NCBI GenBank assembly: GCA_012517355.1
Contig: JAAYVD010000156.1
Coordinates: 1 to 63,970, forward strand
Origin: Candidatus Rifleibacteriota bacterium
Lineage (GTDB): Bacteria; Muiribacteriota; Ozemobacteria; Ozemobacterales; Ozemobacteraceae
Reading direction: 5' to 3'
Length of the DNA: 63,970 bases
Under the pieces are notes generated by a model, which was not told the DNA's origin, made no database searches, and saw nothing but the letters and a program-made list of their open reading frames with translations. Numbering within the stretch: the stretch's first letter is position 1; each line of letters begins with the position of its first letter. Below, in pieces: positions 1-8,539 of this stretch. A program made the translations under genes and the position numbers.

Positions 1-85
1 AACTCACAAAACCCAGCCATCCGCTTGCGCAGCTGGCCGAGCTCTCTTCGTTCACACGACGAGTCAGATCTACTCATCATTACAA

Positions 86-192
86 CTCAAAGGCTCTTTG
101 CAGAGCCCCCTTACCTGAACGCTTTCTTGGCTCCCTCGATTATCTTTTCAATCATCAGCGGTTCTCGCGAACCGTACCCCCCGCAGAGGGTA
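86..192 (-). ncRNA. Candidate small RNA or leader region with micro-ORF
   Basis: Starting at the predicted transcription start of the strong promoter, the minus strand shows a 6-bp hairpin with a GCGA tetraloop (about 173-158). A 14-codon ORF follows (ATG at 155, TAA at 113-111, encoding MIEKIIEGAKKAFR). Next comes a second 6-bp hairpin, GGCTCT-GCAA-AGAGCC (107-92), trailed by TTT. Both loops are GNRA type. The pattern fits either a stand-alone RNA of about 105 nt with an intrinsic terminator, or an attenuator-like leader for a gene beyond the window edge. The T-tract is short, so termination may be weak. I do not recognise the RNA family. Base composition is more AT-rich than in neighbouring genes. 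Confidence 0.3.
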
Positions 193-198
193 AGGTCG

Positions 199-227
199 AG
201 TTTACCACCCACGAGGGTTCCTGTCAA
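199..227 (-). promoter_or_regulatory. Near-consensus sigma70-type promoter
   Basis: On the minus strand TTGACA (227-222) is followed by a 17-base spacer and TAAACT (204-199). This is the best -35/-10 pair in the window. It points toward the window start, into the short hairpin-rich transcript described next. Confidence 0.6.
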
Positions 228-341
228 CCCGGAATTTTTGGAAATTTGCTGCCCCGTTGGTGTCTTCCCCCCCAGGGACGGACCCCTGCCCTGCCTGCTC
301 CCAGGCCCCGGCGGCAGCAAGAGGCGATCCTGGACCCACCC

Positions 342-1658
342 TCAGGGGACGACGGTCAGGGACGCCGGCCCCGAGGCGACGGGGTTTGTCAACAAGTCGA
401 AGACCCCCTCCGGCAGGGGCGGCGCGATGGGCACGCTGGCCGAACCGGGCCCCAGCACCTTCAGGGTCTGTTCCCACGAATTCCTCGCCCGCCACCTGCC
501 GTCGGCGGTGTCGAGGCCGAAGGCGACCTCGTCGGCCAGGGCATTGGCGAGGGGAAGGATGTGGTATCGCCAGGTCCCGGCCCGCTGGTGCCTGTGGACC
601 CACAGGGGCACCGCCCCGATCCTGGTGAACCGCCAGGGGGTCCCGCGGGTGGCCCGTTCGACGGTGACCTGCATCAGCAGACCGTCTTCGGTGTCACGAC
701 GCTGGAGGAACTCGTAGCGCTGGTTGGAAAGGAAGTTGCCGAGCGACCAGGCGACCAGCATCCGGCCGCCGTCGGGGCGGGGCAGCACCTCGACCTTCTG
801 CACCACGTGGGCGTGGTGCCCAAAGACCAGGTCGACCCCGGCCGACGCCAGGTGGGAAACCATCAGGCGCTGCCCGGCCGTCGGCTGCTTCCCGTACTCC
901 TCGCCCCAGTGCAGCACGGCGACGACGAGCTCGGCGCCCTTGTCGCGCAGGCGCTTCACCTTCCCCTCGATGCCCGGCAGGTCCTCGGCCAGCCGGAAGG
1001 GCCGGAACGTCTCGAGCAGGGAAAGGGCGGCGGGGGGCATGGCGGTTCCGTTGAGGGTGCGGGCTGATCCGCGGGAGCCGGTCTCGTAGGTCAGCCCCAG
1101 CAGGCCCACCCGCACACCGCGCACCTCGCGCACCACCAGGGGGTCATCCTCCGGCCGGGCGCGGCCGCCGATCACGTCCATGCCGTTGCGGCGAACCACC
1201 TCGACGGTGCGTTTCGCCCCTTCCACTCCCATGTCGAGCGCATGGTTGTTGGCGACGGTCAGCACGTCAAACCCGGCCCGGGCCAGGGCTTCGGCCAGGG
1301 TGTCGGGGGTGTTGAAGAAAGGGTAGCCGGAGTATTTCTTCGCCGTGCCGCCGAACACGGTCTCGAGGTTGCCGATGGCCAGGTCGGCGCTCTGCAGCCA
1401 GGGCCGGATGAACCGGAAGTCGTCATCGAACAGGTAGGTATCGCCCGAAGCGACGTAGTGGGTCTTGAGTTGGGTCTCGTGCACCATGATGTCGCCGACG
1501 GCCACCAGGTCGACCCGCTGGGGAGCGGCGCCGGTGACGGGGCTCTCCGGGGACCCGCCGGAAGCGGGGGGAATGGTGGTGACTAGCAGCGAAACGACGA
1601 ACAGGGCCACACGCCAGAGCAGAACGGGCCGGAGGGCATGACAGCGAGAGACGGTCAC
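342..1658 (-). CDS. CapA-family metallophosphoesterase-like exported protein
   Basis: This 438-residue protein belongs to the CapA/PgsA family, whose members act at the cell surface in polyglutamate capsule formation or as phosphoesterases. After an N-terminal hydrophobic signal (about residues 12-30) the family motifs run in order: VAVGDIMVH, GNLETVF, ANNHALDMG, LHWGEEY, GHHAHVVQ and SLGNFLS. These carry the Asp, Asn and His residues expected to bind metal. No ATG lies near the signal peptide. The chosen GTG at 1658 has AAAGGA just upstream. A much longer open frame reaches 3506, but it overlaps the upstream pilus-like gene and is spurious there. It is the last gene of the minus-strand operon from 5850. 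No pgsBC-like capsule genes are visible, so the substrate is unknown. Confidence 0.88.
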   Translation of the reverse strand: MTVSRCHALRPVLLWRVALFVVSLLVTTIPPASGGSPESPVTGAAPQRVDLVAVGDIMVHETQLKTHYVASGDTYLFDDDFRFIRPWLQSADLAIGNLETVFGGTAKKYSGYPFFNTPDTLAEALARAGFDVLTVANNHALDMGVEGAKRTVEVVRRNGMDVIGGRARPEDDPLVVREVRGVRVGLLGLTYETGSRGSARTLNGTAMPPAALSLLETFRPFRLAEDLPGIEGKVKRLRDKGAELVVAVLHWGEEYGKQPTAGQRLMVSHLASAGVDLVFGHHAHVVQKVEVLPRPDGGRMLVAWSLGNFLSNQRYEFLQRRDTEDGLLMQVTVERATRGTPWRFTRIGAVPLWVHRHQRAGTWRYHILPLANALADEVAFGLDTADGRWRARNSWEQTLKVLGPGSASVPIAPPLPEGVFDLLTNPVASGPASLTVVP

Positions 1659-1756
1659 GAGGTTCCTTTCGCCATGAAGGCATCCTGAAGCAGATCCCAC
1701 GCGGAGTTTTTCAAAGCCGGGAGGGATTGGGACAGATGGCGAGCCAGGCACGGCCC

Positions 1757-3670
1757 TCACTCCAGGATGAGGTCGCGGCACACCAGCAGTTGTTCGGAGA
1801 CATTGAAGCAGACGTTGTTGCCGGTCTGGCTCTTGAGGTTGGAGTCGTAGTTGATGAAGACGCGCTTGGGCATCAGAAGGGGGCCGTCTTCCTTTTCCTG
1901 GCGGTTGAGGTTCTCGACGACCAGGTTGCCGAGGATGGACAGCTGCTGGCCGCCCTTGATGCTCTCCTTCGCGTAGATGGCCGACTCGATCTTGGCCTTG
2001 CCCATGCCGGCCGAGAAGGTGACGAGCCCGTTGATGGCCACCAGCGACAGGAAGCTCTCGGCGCTGTCGTGGACGACGTTGTCGGTGACGATGATGTTGC
2101 CCTCGGTGATGATCATGCCCTGGCCGCTGACGCGGCCGCCGATGTAGACGTTCCCCTGCACCCAGATGATTCCCCAGACCGAGGCGGGCTTGGCGTAGGT
2201 GCCCTTCAGCACGAGGTCGCCCTCGTGGAACTCGTGACAGAACTCCTTGCCGTTCTTCTTGATCCGCTCGAGCTGCAGCGGTTCGAGCTTGTTGGGGTAG
2301 CGCGAGACGAAATCGAACTTGGTGTTGATCGTGTAGGGGTCGGAACTCGGGTACGGGGTTTCGGTGATGCCGAGCACGTAGGGTTTGAGCTTCTGGTAGT
2401 AGCGGATGATCTCGCCTTCGTAATAGGTATACTTGCTGAGATACGGGTCGTGGATCTGGTTGTTGCAGAACAGGTAGCCGATCTCGGGCCGCTGGTGCGA
2501 GAAGATCGAGTTGTCCTCGAAGTAGTTGATGATGTCGTCGGCCGCGAAGAACGGCAGGTAGACGTGCAGCCGGCCGTTGGTGCGGATCTTGCCCCACAGG
2601 TAGGGGTGCAGCTTCTGGATGGTGGTATCGACGAAGTCCTTGATCTTGACGTCGGTGACGCCCATGACCAGCTTGCGGATGACCTTCAGCACCTTGACCT
2701 TGACGTCGCCCTCGAAGTTGATCATGGTGACGGTGTTGGGCTCCCAGAACAGGTTCTCGGCGCTGTTGCCCAGCGTCTCCTGGAACGCCTCGTTGGTCTT
2801 CTTGATGACGTCGTCGATCATGTCTTTCAATGACCGCACCACGCTCCAGTTGCGGACCCGGAACTCGCCTTCCTTCAGGTATTCGTCCTTCTTGCCGCTG
2901 ATGAACATCGTGTAGTTCTCGGCCGGCGGGGTCAGGTCGCTGACCTTCAGGTCGCGCACCACCTCGATGCGCTTCGAGGCGCGACGGAAGTGCGCGGTCG
3001 AGACGAACCGCAGGTGGCCGTCCCAGCCGCCGAGGGCCTTGTCGGCGTAGGTGTCGCGATTCTCCTTGCGGTAGATCTTCAGTTGGGAAGGGACTTCCTC
3101 GTATTCGTCGATGTAGGTCTTGAAGGGGGTCTGCTTGAGGTTGTTGACCTCGACCAGCACCTCGACCTTGCCGCCCTTGATCAGTTCCCCGTCCTCGATC
3201 TCGACCTTGAGTTGGAAATTCTCGGCCCGGTCGATGTCGAGCAGGCTGAGGATGCGGTCGTTGATCTCGCCGTCCTCGGTCACCAGCTTCTCGGAAAACA
3301 GCTCCCGGAGCTTGACCATGGCTTTCTCGACCCCGGCCTCGGCCAGGTAGAAGGCGACGATGCTGTCGCCCTGCCGCAGGGTCTGGCCGCGTTCCTGGGT
3401 CATGTAGGAGACGAACATGGTGCCGAAGATGTAGAGCATGCCGACCACGGTCAGCAGCATGAACAGAGCGCTGCCGCGGGAACCCGACCGCCAGGAGGGC
3501 GGCCATACCACCTTGCGGTCAAGGATGGAGGCAGCAAACCCCCGCTTCGCCCGCGGCAAGGGGGTTGCCCGACCCGAGGTCGGAAGCGTCTCCCGTCCGT
3601 CAGGGACAGCGGCGGGCAGCGCCCCTTCCCGGCCTCGCGAGGGGGCCGTCGTTCCCTTCCGGGTCGTCAT
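1757..3670 (-). CDS. PilX-like pilus assembly protein with large C-terminal domain
   Basis: The product is 637 aa. A basic, low-complexity N-terminus (to about residue 65) precedes a single hydrophobic helix with a pilin-like GSRGSALFMLLTVVG entry and a FYLAEAGVEKA segment, typical of PilX/GspK-type proteins. The long C-terminal region is alpha/beta. Near residues 480-600 it has short repeated beta-strand units (GDLVLKG, GNVYIGG, GNIIVTD, GNLVVEN) resembling the beta-helix of bactofilin-like polymer-forming proteins. The ATG at 3670 overlaps the prfB stop (ATGA), so translation is probably coupled to RF2 synthesis. It likely sits in the inner membrane with its bulk outside. Its role in a pilus or pseudopilus is inferred from the helix and from the two pseudopilin-like genes upstream. 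Confidence 0.75.
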   Translation of the reverse strand: MTTRKGTTAPSRGREGALPAAVPDGRETLPTSGRATPLPRAKRGFAASILDRKVVWPPSWRSGSRGSALFMLLTVVGMLYIFGTMFVSYMTQERGQTLRQGDSIVAFYLAEAGVEKAMVKLRELFSEKLVTEDGEINDRILSLLDIDRAENFQLKVEIEDGELIKGGKVEVLVEVNNLKQTPFKTYIDEYEEVPSQLKIYRKENRDTYADKALGGWDGHLRFVSTAHFRRASKRIEVVRDLKVSDLTPPAENYTMFISGKKDEYLKEGEFRVRNWSVVRSLKDMIDDVIKKTNEAFQETLGNSAENLFWEPNTVTMINFEGDVKVKVLKVIRKLVMGVTDVKIKDFVDTTIQKLHPYLWGKIRTNGRLHVYLPFFAADDIINYFEDNSIFSHQRPEIGYLFCNNQIHDPYLSKYTYYEGEIIRYYQKLKPYVLGITETPYPSSDPYTINTKFDFVSRYPNKLEPLQLERIKKNGKEFCHEFHEGDLVLKGTYAKPASVWGIIWVQGNVYIGGRVSGQGMIITEGNIIVTDNVVHDSAESFLSLVAINGLVTFSAGMGKAKIESAIYAKESIKGGQQLSILGNLVVENLNRQEKEDGPLLMPKRVFINYDSNLKSQTGNNVCFNVSEQLLVCRDLILE

Positions 3671-4804
3671 TCCTCGTCCCCGGCGTCGGCCACGTTGCGG
3701 GGCTTCTCGCCCGCCGCGTGCCATTTCAGGTAGGCGTTGATGAACCGGTCGAGGTCGCCGTCCATCACGCCATGGACGTTGCTGGTCGACTCTCCGGTGC
3801 GCAGGTCCTTCACCAGGGTGTAGGGGCAGAAGACGTAGGAACGGATCTGGCTGCCGAAACCGATGTTCTTCAGCTCGCCCTGGATGTTCTTCAGTTCCCG
3901 CTCCTGCGCCTCCTTTTGCATCTTGTACAACTTGGCCTTCAGCATGCGCATGGCCACGTCACGGTTCTGGTGCTGGCTGCGCTCGATCTGGCAGGTGACC
4001 ACGATGCCGGTGGGGATGTGCGTCAGCCGCACCGCCGAACTGGTCTTGTTGACGTGCTGGCCGCCGGCCCCGGAGCTGCGGAAGAAGTCCATCTTGAGGT
4101 CCTCTTCGCGCACCGTCACGTCGATGTCGTCGGGCAGCACGGGCGTGACGTCGACCGCCGTGAAGCTGGTGTGCCGGCGGGCATTGGCGTCGAACGGCGA
4201 GATGCGCACCAGGCGGTGGACGCCCTTTTCCCCCTTCAGGTTGCCGTAGGCGTAGCGACCCTTGACCTGGAGGGTGACCGACTTGATGCCCTGGTCCTCC
4301 TCCTGGAGGTCCATGACCTCGAATTTGAAGCCCGCCTTCTCGATCCAGCGCTGATACATGCGCAACAGCATCGACGCCCAATCGCACGACTCGGTGCCGC
4401 CCGCGCCGGGCTTGATCGACAGATAGCAGTCGGCGGTGTCGTATTCCTCGGACAGGAAGGTCGACAGTTCGACGGCGTCGATGCGCTTTCGAAGCGGGCC
4501 GAGCTGCCCGATCAGGTCGGCCAGGGTCTTCTGGTCGCCGTCGGCCTCGCTCAGTTCCATCAGCTCGACGGTGTCGTTGACGTCGCGCTGCAGGGCCTCG
4601 TAGGTCTCGGCGGCCTTGCGCAGGTCGGCGATCGCCTGGCTGGTGGCCTGGGCCTTCGCCCGGTCGTTCCAGAAGTTGGGCTGGAGGGTCTCGCCCTCGA
4701 GCTGTTCTACTTTCGCCCGCAGTCTGGGCAGGTCAAAGATGGCTCCCGATGCTGGAGAGCCGTGCCCGCATGTCGCGGATCTGTTCCTGGATTTCGTAGT
4801 CCAC
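3667..4804 (-). CDS. prfB: Peptide chain release factor 2 (programmed +1 frameshift)
   Basis: RF2 recognises UGA and UAA and releases the finished peptide. The coding sequence is split. It starts at GTG 4804 after AGGAGG and reads 23 codons to CTT at 4738-4736. There TGA (4735-4733) is followed by C, the classic CTT-TGA-C slippery stop, with an SD-like GGGAG three to four bases upstream. A +1 shift skipping T4735 continues in frame from GAC (4734) to the stop at 3667, giving about 378 aa. RF2 hallmarks are present: the SPF anticodon-like tripeptide (RISPFDANARR) and the GGQ catalytic motif (GAGGQHVNKT). Low RF2 activity favours the shift, giving autoregulation. It lies inside a run of pilus-type genes and overlaps the next start by 4 bases. 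Confidence 0.97.
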
Positions 4805-4834
4805 GGTGTTCCTCCTGAGATGTTGGAAAAAGGG

Positions 4835-5320
4835 TCAACGGGAAACGCGGTTGACGCGCGAGATCGTCTCGGTCATGTCGTCAACCGTGCCTTCCGCCTG
4901 GATCTCGATGACCAGCTGCGACTTCTCGAGGTCGCGGCCGGTGATCTCGAACGCCTTCACGCCGTAGGAGGCGGAATAGCTGCCGATGATGGCCGCGGGC
5001 GGCACCACGTCCTCGGTGAAGGCGCGCGACAGGGTGCCCCACTCTTCGGGGGTGGCCCGCTCGAGGGCCATCATCACTTCGGGCTGCTGCCGCTGGAAGG
5101 TCTTCATCTTCAAAAACAGGTGCTGCAGCGCCGAGCGGGCCATGAAGTAGGCGCGGCGCGCTTTGACCGCGCGCTGGAACCGGTGCCGGCTGTTGGACAT
5201 GGTCCAGGACAGGGAACCCACCCAGACGGCGAGGCAGAGGGCGACCCCGAACACGACGGGAAGGGCGATCCCCCGGCGGGAGCCAGCAGCGGCAGGATTG
5301 GCGGGTGGGATGTGGTTCAC
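4835..5320 (-). CDS. PilX/GspK-like minor pilus protein
   Basis: This small protein (161 aa) has a short basic N-terminus, then a GIALPVVFGVALCLAVWVG helix and a following amphipathic segment (RRAYFMARSALQHLFLK). That arrangement resembles the N-terminal region of PilX/GspK-type minor pilins. The rest is a soluble domain without recognisable motif. Its ATG overlaps the stop of the upstream pseudopilin (ATGA at 5320-5317), indicating translational coupling. prfB starts 30 bases downstream. The likely location is the inner membrane, within a pilus or secretion pseudopilus. The exact subunit type cannot be assigned from sequence alone. Confidence 0.7.
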   Translation of the reverse strand: MNHIPPANPAAAGSRRGIALPVVFGVALCLAVWVGSLSWTMSNSRHRFQRAVKARRAYFMARSALQHLFLKMKTFQRQQPEVMMALERATPEEWGTLSRAFTEDVVPPAAIIGSYSASYGVKAFEITGRDLEKSQLVIEIQAEGTVDDMTETISRVNRVSR

Positions 5321-5850
5321 AAATCGGCCTTGAATGCCACGAGGTCGAGGCGGTGCTGGTTCTTGTCGCCCCAGGTGCCGACGATGGTCAGCCGCTTGAG
5401 GCCGTCTTCCACCCGACGACGGTCCATGGTGCCGTTGCGGGGGTTGAGGATGGCGGAGAACTCGACAGGGACCATCTCCACCTCGAGGGAAAACCGGACC
5501 AGGTTGCGGCCGACCTCGACAGGCCGGAGGTCCAGCACATCGCCGGGATCGCGGGCCTCCCCGGCCAGCCGGACGTTTTCGCTGGTCCCGACGGGGAGAC
5601 GGTGGAACGGCTGCGCGAGAGCGACTTCCATCTTCTCCTCGAGTAGGTTCATCACCTGGTGGAAATCGCCGAGGCTGTCACTGCCCCGCAGATACTCGAC
5701 CAGGAACATTCCGATCGGCAGCAGCAGGGTGGACAGGATCGTCAAGGCGATCAACACCTCGACGAGAGTGATGCCACGGCGGCCCCGAGCCCCGGCGGAA
5801 AGGCCGGGGACGGCTGGGCGGTCGGGTTTGGCGGGAGTGCGTCTGGTCAT
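5317..5850 (-). CDS. Type IV pilin/pseudopilin-like protein (PilV/GspI type)
   Basis: The 177-residue product has a long basic leader ending in RRGITLVEVLIALTILSTLLL. This is the prepilin peptidase site (cleavage after Gly) with Glu at +5 of the mature protein, as in PilV/GspI-like minor pilins. The chosen start is ATG 5850; an upstream ATG at 5937 would add an unlikely extension. An extended -10 (TGGTATGCT) ends only 14 bases before this ATG, so the leader mRNA would be very short. It is the first gene of the operon reaching to 342. The prepilin peptidase that could process it is encoded at 27088-27918. Confidence 0.8.
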   Translation of the reverse strand: MTRRTPAKPDRPAVPGLSAGARGRRGITLVEVLIALTILSTLLLPIGMFLVEYLRGSDSLGDFHQVMNLLEEKMEVALAQPFHRLPVGTSENVRLAGEARDPGDVLDLRPVEVGRNLVRFSLEVEMVPVEFSAILNPRNGTMDRRRVEDGLKRLTIVGTWGDKNQHRLDLVAFKADL

Positions 5851-5864
5851 ACCTGTGACAGGCC

Positions 5865-5873
5865 AGCATACCA
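5865..5873 (-). promoter_or_regulatory. Extended -10 promoter of pseudopilin-prfB operon
   Basis: TGGTATGCT reads on the minus strand 14 bases before the pseudopilin ATG. It fits the TGnTAnnnT pattern seen at several other genes here. No convincing -35 is visible. Confidence 0.4.
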
Positions 5874-6183
5874 CACCAGGGCTCGATTTCCCAGGGGCCT
5901 GAAAGGCGTCAGGGCGTGCGGGAAGCAGATCAGCCAAAGATCAGACTTTCGATGCGACCCTCGCTCCAAGCCGCCCGCCCGCGCTTGCCCCGCCCGGCGG
6001 ACGCCTTCGCGGGGCCCTTGCGGAACAGGATGAAGCCAGCCCCTGGAGCACGGCAAAGTCCTGTCCCCGCCCCGAAGGGCTGTCGCGGTCTCCTCCCCCC
6101 GGCGCCGGGGGCGAAGACCTGCCCAGGAGCCTTTCTTCGACCGCCGACATCCTCCCCTGGGAATCGCTGCCCACGTTGGAATG

Positions 6184-6192
6184 TGGTATTCT
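6184..6192 (+). promoter_or_regulatory. Extended -10 upstream of pilin-repeat protein
   Basis: TGGTATTCT lies 37 bases before ATG 6230, in the 380-base gap between divergently transcribed genes. Nothing else is evident in the gap. Confidence 0.4.
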
Positions 6193-6229
6193 CAAGGTGG
6201 ACGGACACCGTCCGCCGAGGAGGTTCCCC

Positions 6230-8074
6230 ATGCATCGTCCCGCCTGTTCCTTTGCCTTTCCGGTCCGACTTTTCGTGGTCTGGCTGATGTGCGTCGCCGG
6301 TGCCGGGCGGTGCGGGGCAGCCGAACCGGTCTGGCTCACCGGGGGCGAGCGGGTCGCCCTCGCCTGGATGAACGTGGGAGAGGCCTACCGTCAACTTCTC
6401 GGCACCCTGAAGACCCTCCTCACGCCGGAGGGGGCGGCGATGAAGAAGGATTTCGAGGCGGTCCTGCGCACCGCCTTCAGCAACTTCACGGCGGGTCGGG
6501 GCAAGGCCCAGCAGGCGGGCTGCATGGCCAATCTCCGCATGATCACAGGCGCCATCGAGATGTACAACATGGACCACCAGCAACCATTCCCTGCCGATCA
6601 CCTTGATCTCGGCATGCTCAAGGAGCAGAAGTATTTCAAGACCGTCCCCCTGTGCCCCAATGGGGGAAAATATTCGGCCGAAGGCGACCTGGCCAGGAAC
6701 GGCGAGATCGTCTGTTCCGTGCACGGCAGCGTGAAGAACCCGGCCCGGATTCCCACCGCCGATGACGTCCCTCCGGTTGAATTGGAACCGGTGGTGCGGG
6801 CGTTCCTCGATTTCGACGCCCAGGGTCTGTTGCGCCCCACGGGCGGCCTGTGGATCGCGATCGACGCCAAAGACGGGGCCGGCGCCTTCCTCGAGGCTGA
6901 CCTGCAGCCGGGAAAGCTCGTCGAGTTCCTGAAAAAGGCCCTCCCAGCCCCGCTGCCCCCCGCCGAGACGGCCACCGACCGGGAGGTGACCTGGAAGTTC
7001 CCCTGGCCCAACCGGCCGGGCGCCTTCATCACCCTGCAGCTTTCCCCCACGGGGGTCCTCCTGAACGCGCTGCGCGACGAACGCACCGGCACGGTCGACG
7101 CCTTCTGGCAGGATTTCCTGGCCGCCGCCCGCGACCCCCGCAGCGACCTGTTGCTCGAGGTCGCCGCGAAGCCGCTCGTGGCACGCCTCCACGGGGCCAA
7201 GGGGAATGCCGCCACCGCCGCCTGCGCCACCAATCTGCGGGTCTTGCTGGCCGCCACCGAGATGTACAACCTCGACCACCCCACCATGCTGAACTGCCTG
7301 CAGATCCCCCCGCTCATCGAGGGAAACTACCTCAAGGAGAAGCCGGTCTGCCCCGCCGGCGGCTCCTATGGCAGTGAGGGCGACCTGACCAGGGACGGTG
7401 TGATCCGGTGCAGCGTCCACGGCTCGATGGCCGATCTGAAAACCGTCGAGGTCGAGGCGAAGGACCCCTTGACGAAGGCTCTGCCGGCCCTGCAGCGGGT
7501 CCGGCTGGTGCTGGGCCGGCAGGAATGCCGGCTCGCGGCGGCCTTCGCCCCGGGAACGGCGGTCACCGACCTGAAAGGCCTGCTCGACCAGCAACTGGGC
7601 ATCTTCAAGCCCCTCATCGACAAGGGCATCTACGACCAGGCCCAGAACCTGCCGGAGGACAAGAAGGCCCAGGTGAAGGCGATCCGCGAATTCGTGACGG
7701 GCATCCAGTCCTACGCCGACGGCCCCTGGCTGGGCGTGACCGCCCCCGCCATGCCCGGCAACAGCGCCGTCATCCTGCCCGCCGTCACCGGCATCCTGGC
7801 CGCCATCGCCATCCCCAACTTCCGCAAAGCCCGCGACAACGCCCGCGAGAGGGCCTGCCAGGCCAACATGCGGGTCATCATGGGCGCCCTCGAGATGTAC
7901 GAGATGGACACCGGGAAGAAGCCGACCTGCCTCGACTTCCAGGCCCTGAAGGGATCGAACCTCCTCCCCAACGAGCCGAAGTGTCCCGACGGCGGCACCT
8001 ACTCGGCCACTCCCACCCCCGACGGCAAAGGTTTCTCCATCCGCTGCACCACCCACGGTGAGCTGACCCACTGA
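6230..8074 (+). CDS. Exported protein with three pilin-head-like repeats
   Basis: The protein is 614 aa with a signal peptide (residues 1-30) and an AGGAGG site before ATG 6230. Three repeats share a pattern: C-x-x-N-(L/M)-R plus an EMYN-MD helix end, then a CP-GG-Y loop, then CSVHG or CTTHG. They lie at about residues 97-168, 326-400 and 540-614. This is the conserved part of the soluble head of certain type IV pilin-like proteins. Just before the third repeat sits ILAAIAIPNFRKARDNA, which looks like the hydrophobic N-terminal helix of a mature pilin, but placed internally. Four cysteines recur at equivalent places. No function is known. The architecture suggests a fusion or internal duplication of pseudopilin modules displayed outside the membrane. 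It is transcribed divergently from the pseudopilin operon. Confidence 0.85.
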   Translation: MHRPACSFAFPVRLFVVWLMCVAGAGRCGAAEPVWLTGGERVALAWMNVGEAYRQLLGTLKTLLTPEGAAMKKDFEAVLRTAFSNFTAGRGKAQQAGCMANLRMITGAIEMYNMDHQQPFPADHLDLGMLKEQKYFKTVPLCPNGGKYSAEGDLARNGEIVCSVHGSVKNPARIPTADDVPPVELEPVVRAFLDFDAQGLLRPTGGLWIAIDAKDGAGAFLEADLQPGKLVEFLKKALPAPLPPAETATDREVTWKFPWPNRPGAFITLQLSPTGVLLNALRDERTGTVDAFWQDFLAAARDPRSDLLLEVAAKPLVARLHGAKGNAATAACATNLRVLLAATEMYNLDHPTMLNCLQIPPLIEGNYLKEKPVCPAGGSYGSEGDLTRDGVIRCSVHGSMADLKTVEVEAKDPLTKALPALQRVRLVLGRQECRLAAAFAPGTAVTDLKGLLDQQLGIFKPLIDKGIYDQAQNLPEDKKAQVKAIREFVTGIQSYADGPWLGVTAPAMPGNSAVILPAVTGILAAIAIPNFRKARDNARERACQANMRVIMGALEMYEMDTGKKPTCLDFQALKGSNLLPNEPKCPDGGTYSATPTPDGKGFSIRCTTHGELTH

Positions 8075-8275
8075 TCATTTGAGACTTCAGCCGTTCGACA
8101 GAAACCTCGAGGGCGGCAGGGGAAAGGGAGTCCGGAGGGGAAGAGGCGAAGGGAGTCGCCAGCACGATCGGCATTGTCAGAATCGATGGGTTGATGCAGA
8201 AAGAGGAATGATTGCGTCAGTCGAGATGCTGGAGTGTCGAAAATTCCGGGAATTTCGGGGGAATTTCGGGGGGGG

Positions 8276-8338
8276 AATTTCGGGGACACATGACTTTTTT
8301 GCCTGATCCCTGGCAATTCAGTCATGTGTCCCCGAATT
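8276..8338. repeat. Inverted repeat with GGGGACACATGACT arms
   Basis: Left arm AATTTCGGGGACACATGACT (8276-8295) pairs with AGTCATGTGTCCCCGAATT (8320-8338) apart from one bulged T, around a 24-base loop. To its left the unit AATTTCGGGG occurs three times (8251, 8262, 8276). From memory, GGGGACACAT-type ends resemble sequences found near REP-associated tyrosine transposases. No transposase gene is present here. Confidence 0.6.
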
Positions 8339-8353
8339 GCGCGAATGGCGATA

Positions 8354-8487
8354 CCTGCCGAACCGCAGGGCGTTCGGCAGGCTGACAACAGGGTCCAGGG
8401 GCCTGTGGGCCCTGGCGGGGTGGTCGGGAGGAGCGGAACTCCTCCCGTTCTCAACGGGTTTCCAATGAATTGCGTTCGCCCTGCCCG
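8354..8487 (+). repeat. Three-hairpin dispersed repeat, copy 1
   Basis: The copy contains three hairpins: GCCGAAC/GTTCGGC, a CCAGGG/CCCTGG stem, and GGAGGAG/CTCCTCC. About 115 bases match the copies at 47973-48089 (same strand) and 29054-29165 (opposite strand), including the segment TGGCG-GGTGGTCGGGA and the end TTCGCC. It may contribute 5' sequence to the small gene starting at 8540. Confidence 0.7.
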
Positions 8488-8539
8488 CCGCCTGGCCAAG
8501 GTCCTCGGCAACGCCACCGGCGTGATATCATGGCCGCGG

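Noticed and set aside
111-320. A 69-codon minus-strand ORF
   Set aside because: It spans a near-consensus promoter, so its upstream half would lie before the transcription start; only the short downstream ORF could be translated.
342-3506. A 1054-residue minus-strand frame
   Set aside because: Its first two thirds overlap the PilX-like gene in another frame; only the part from GTG 1658 encodes CapA.
5930-8071. A 713-residue minus frame opposite the pilin-repeat gene
   Set aside because: It is a GC-driven antisense frame with no motifs; the plus-strand gene has a signal peptide, repeats and a strong ribosome site.
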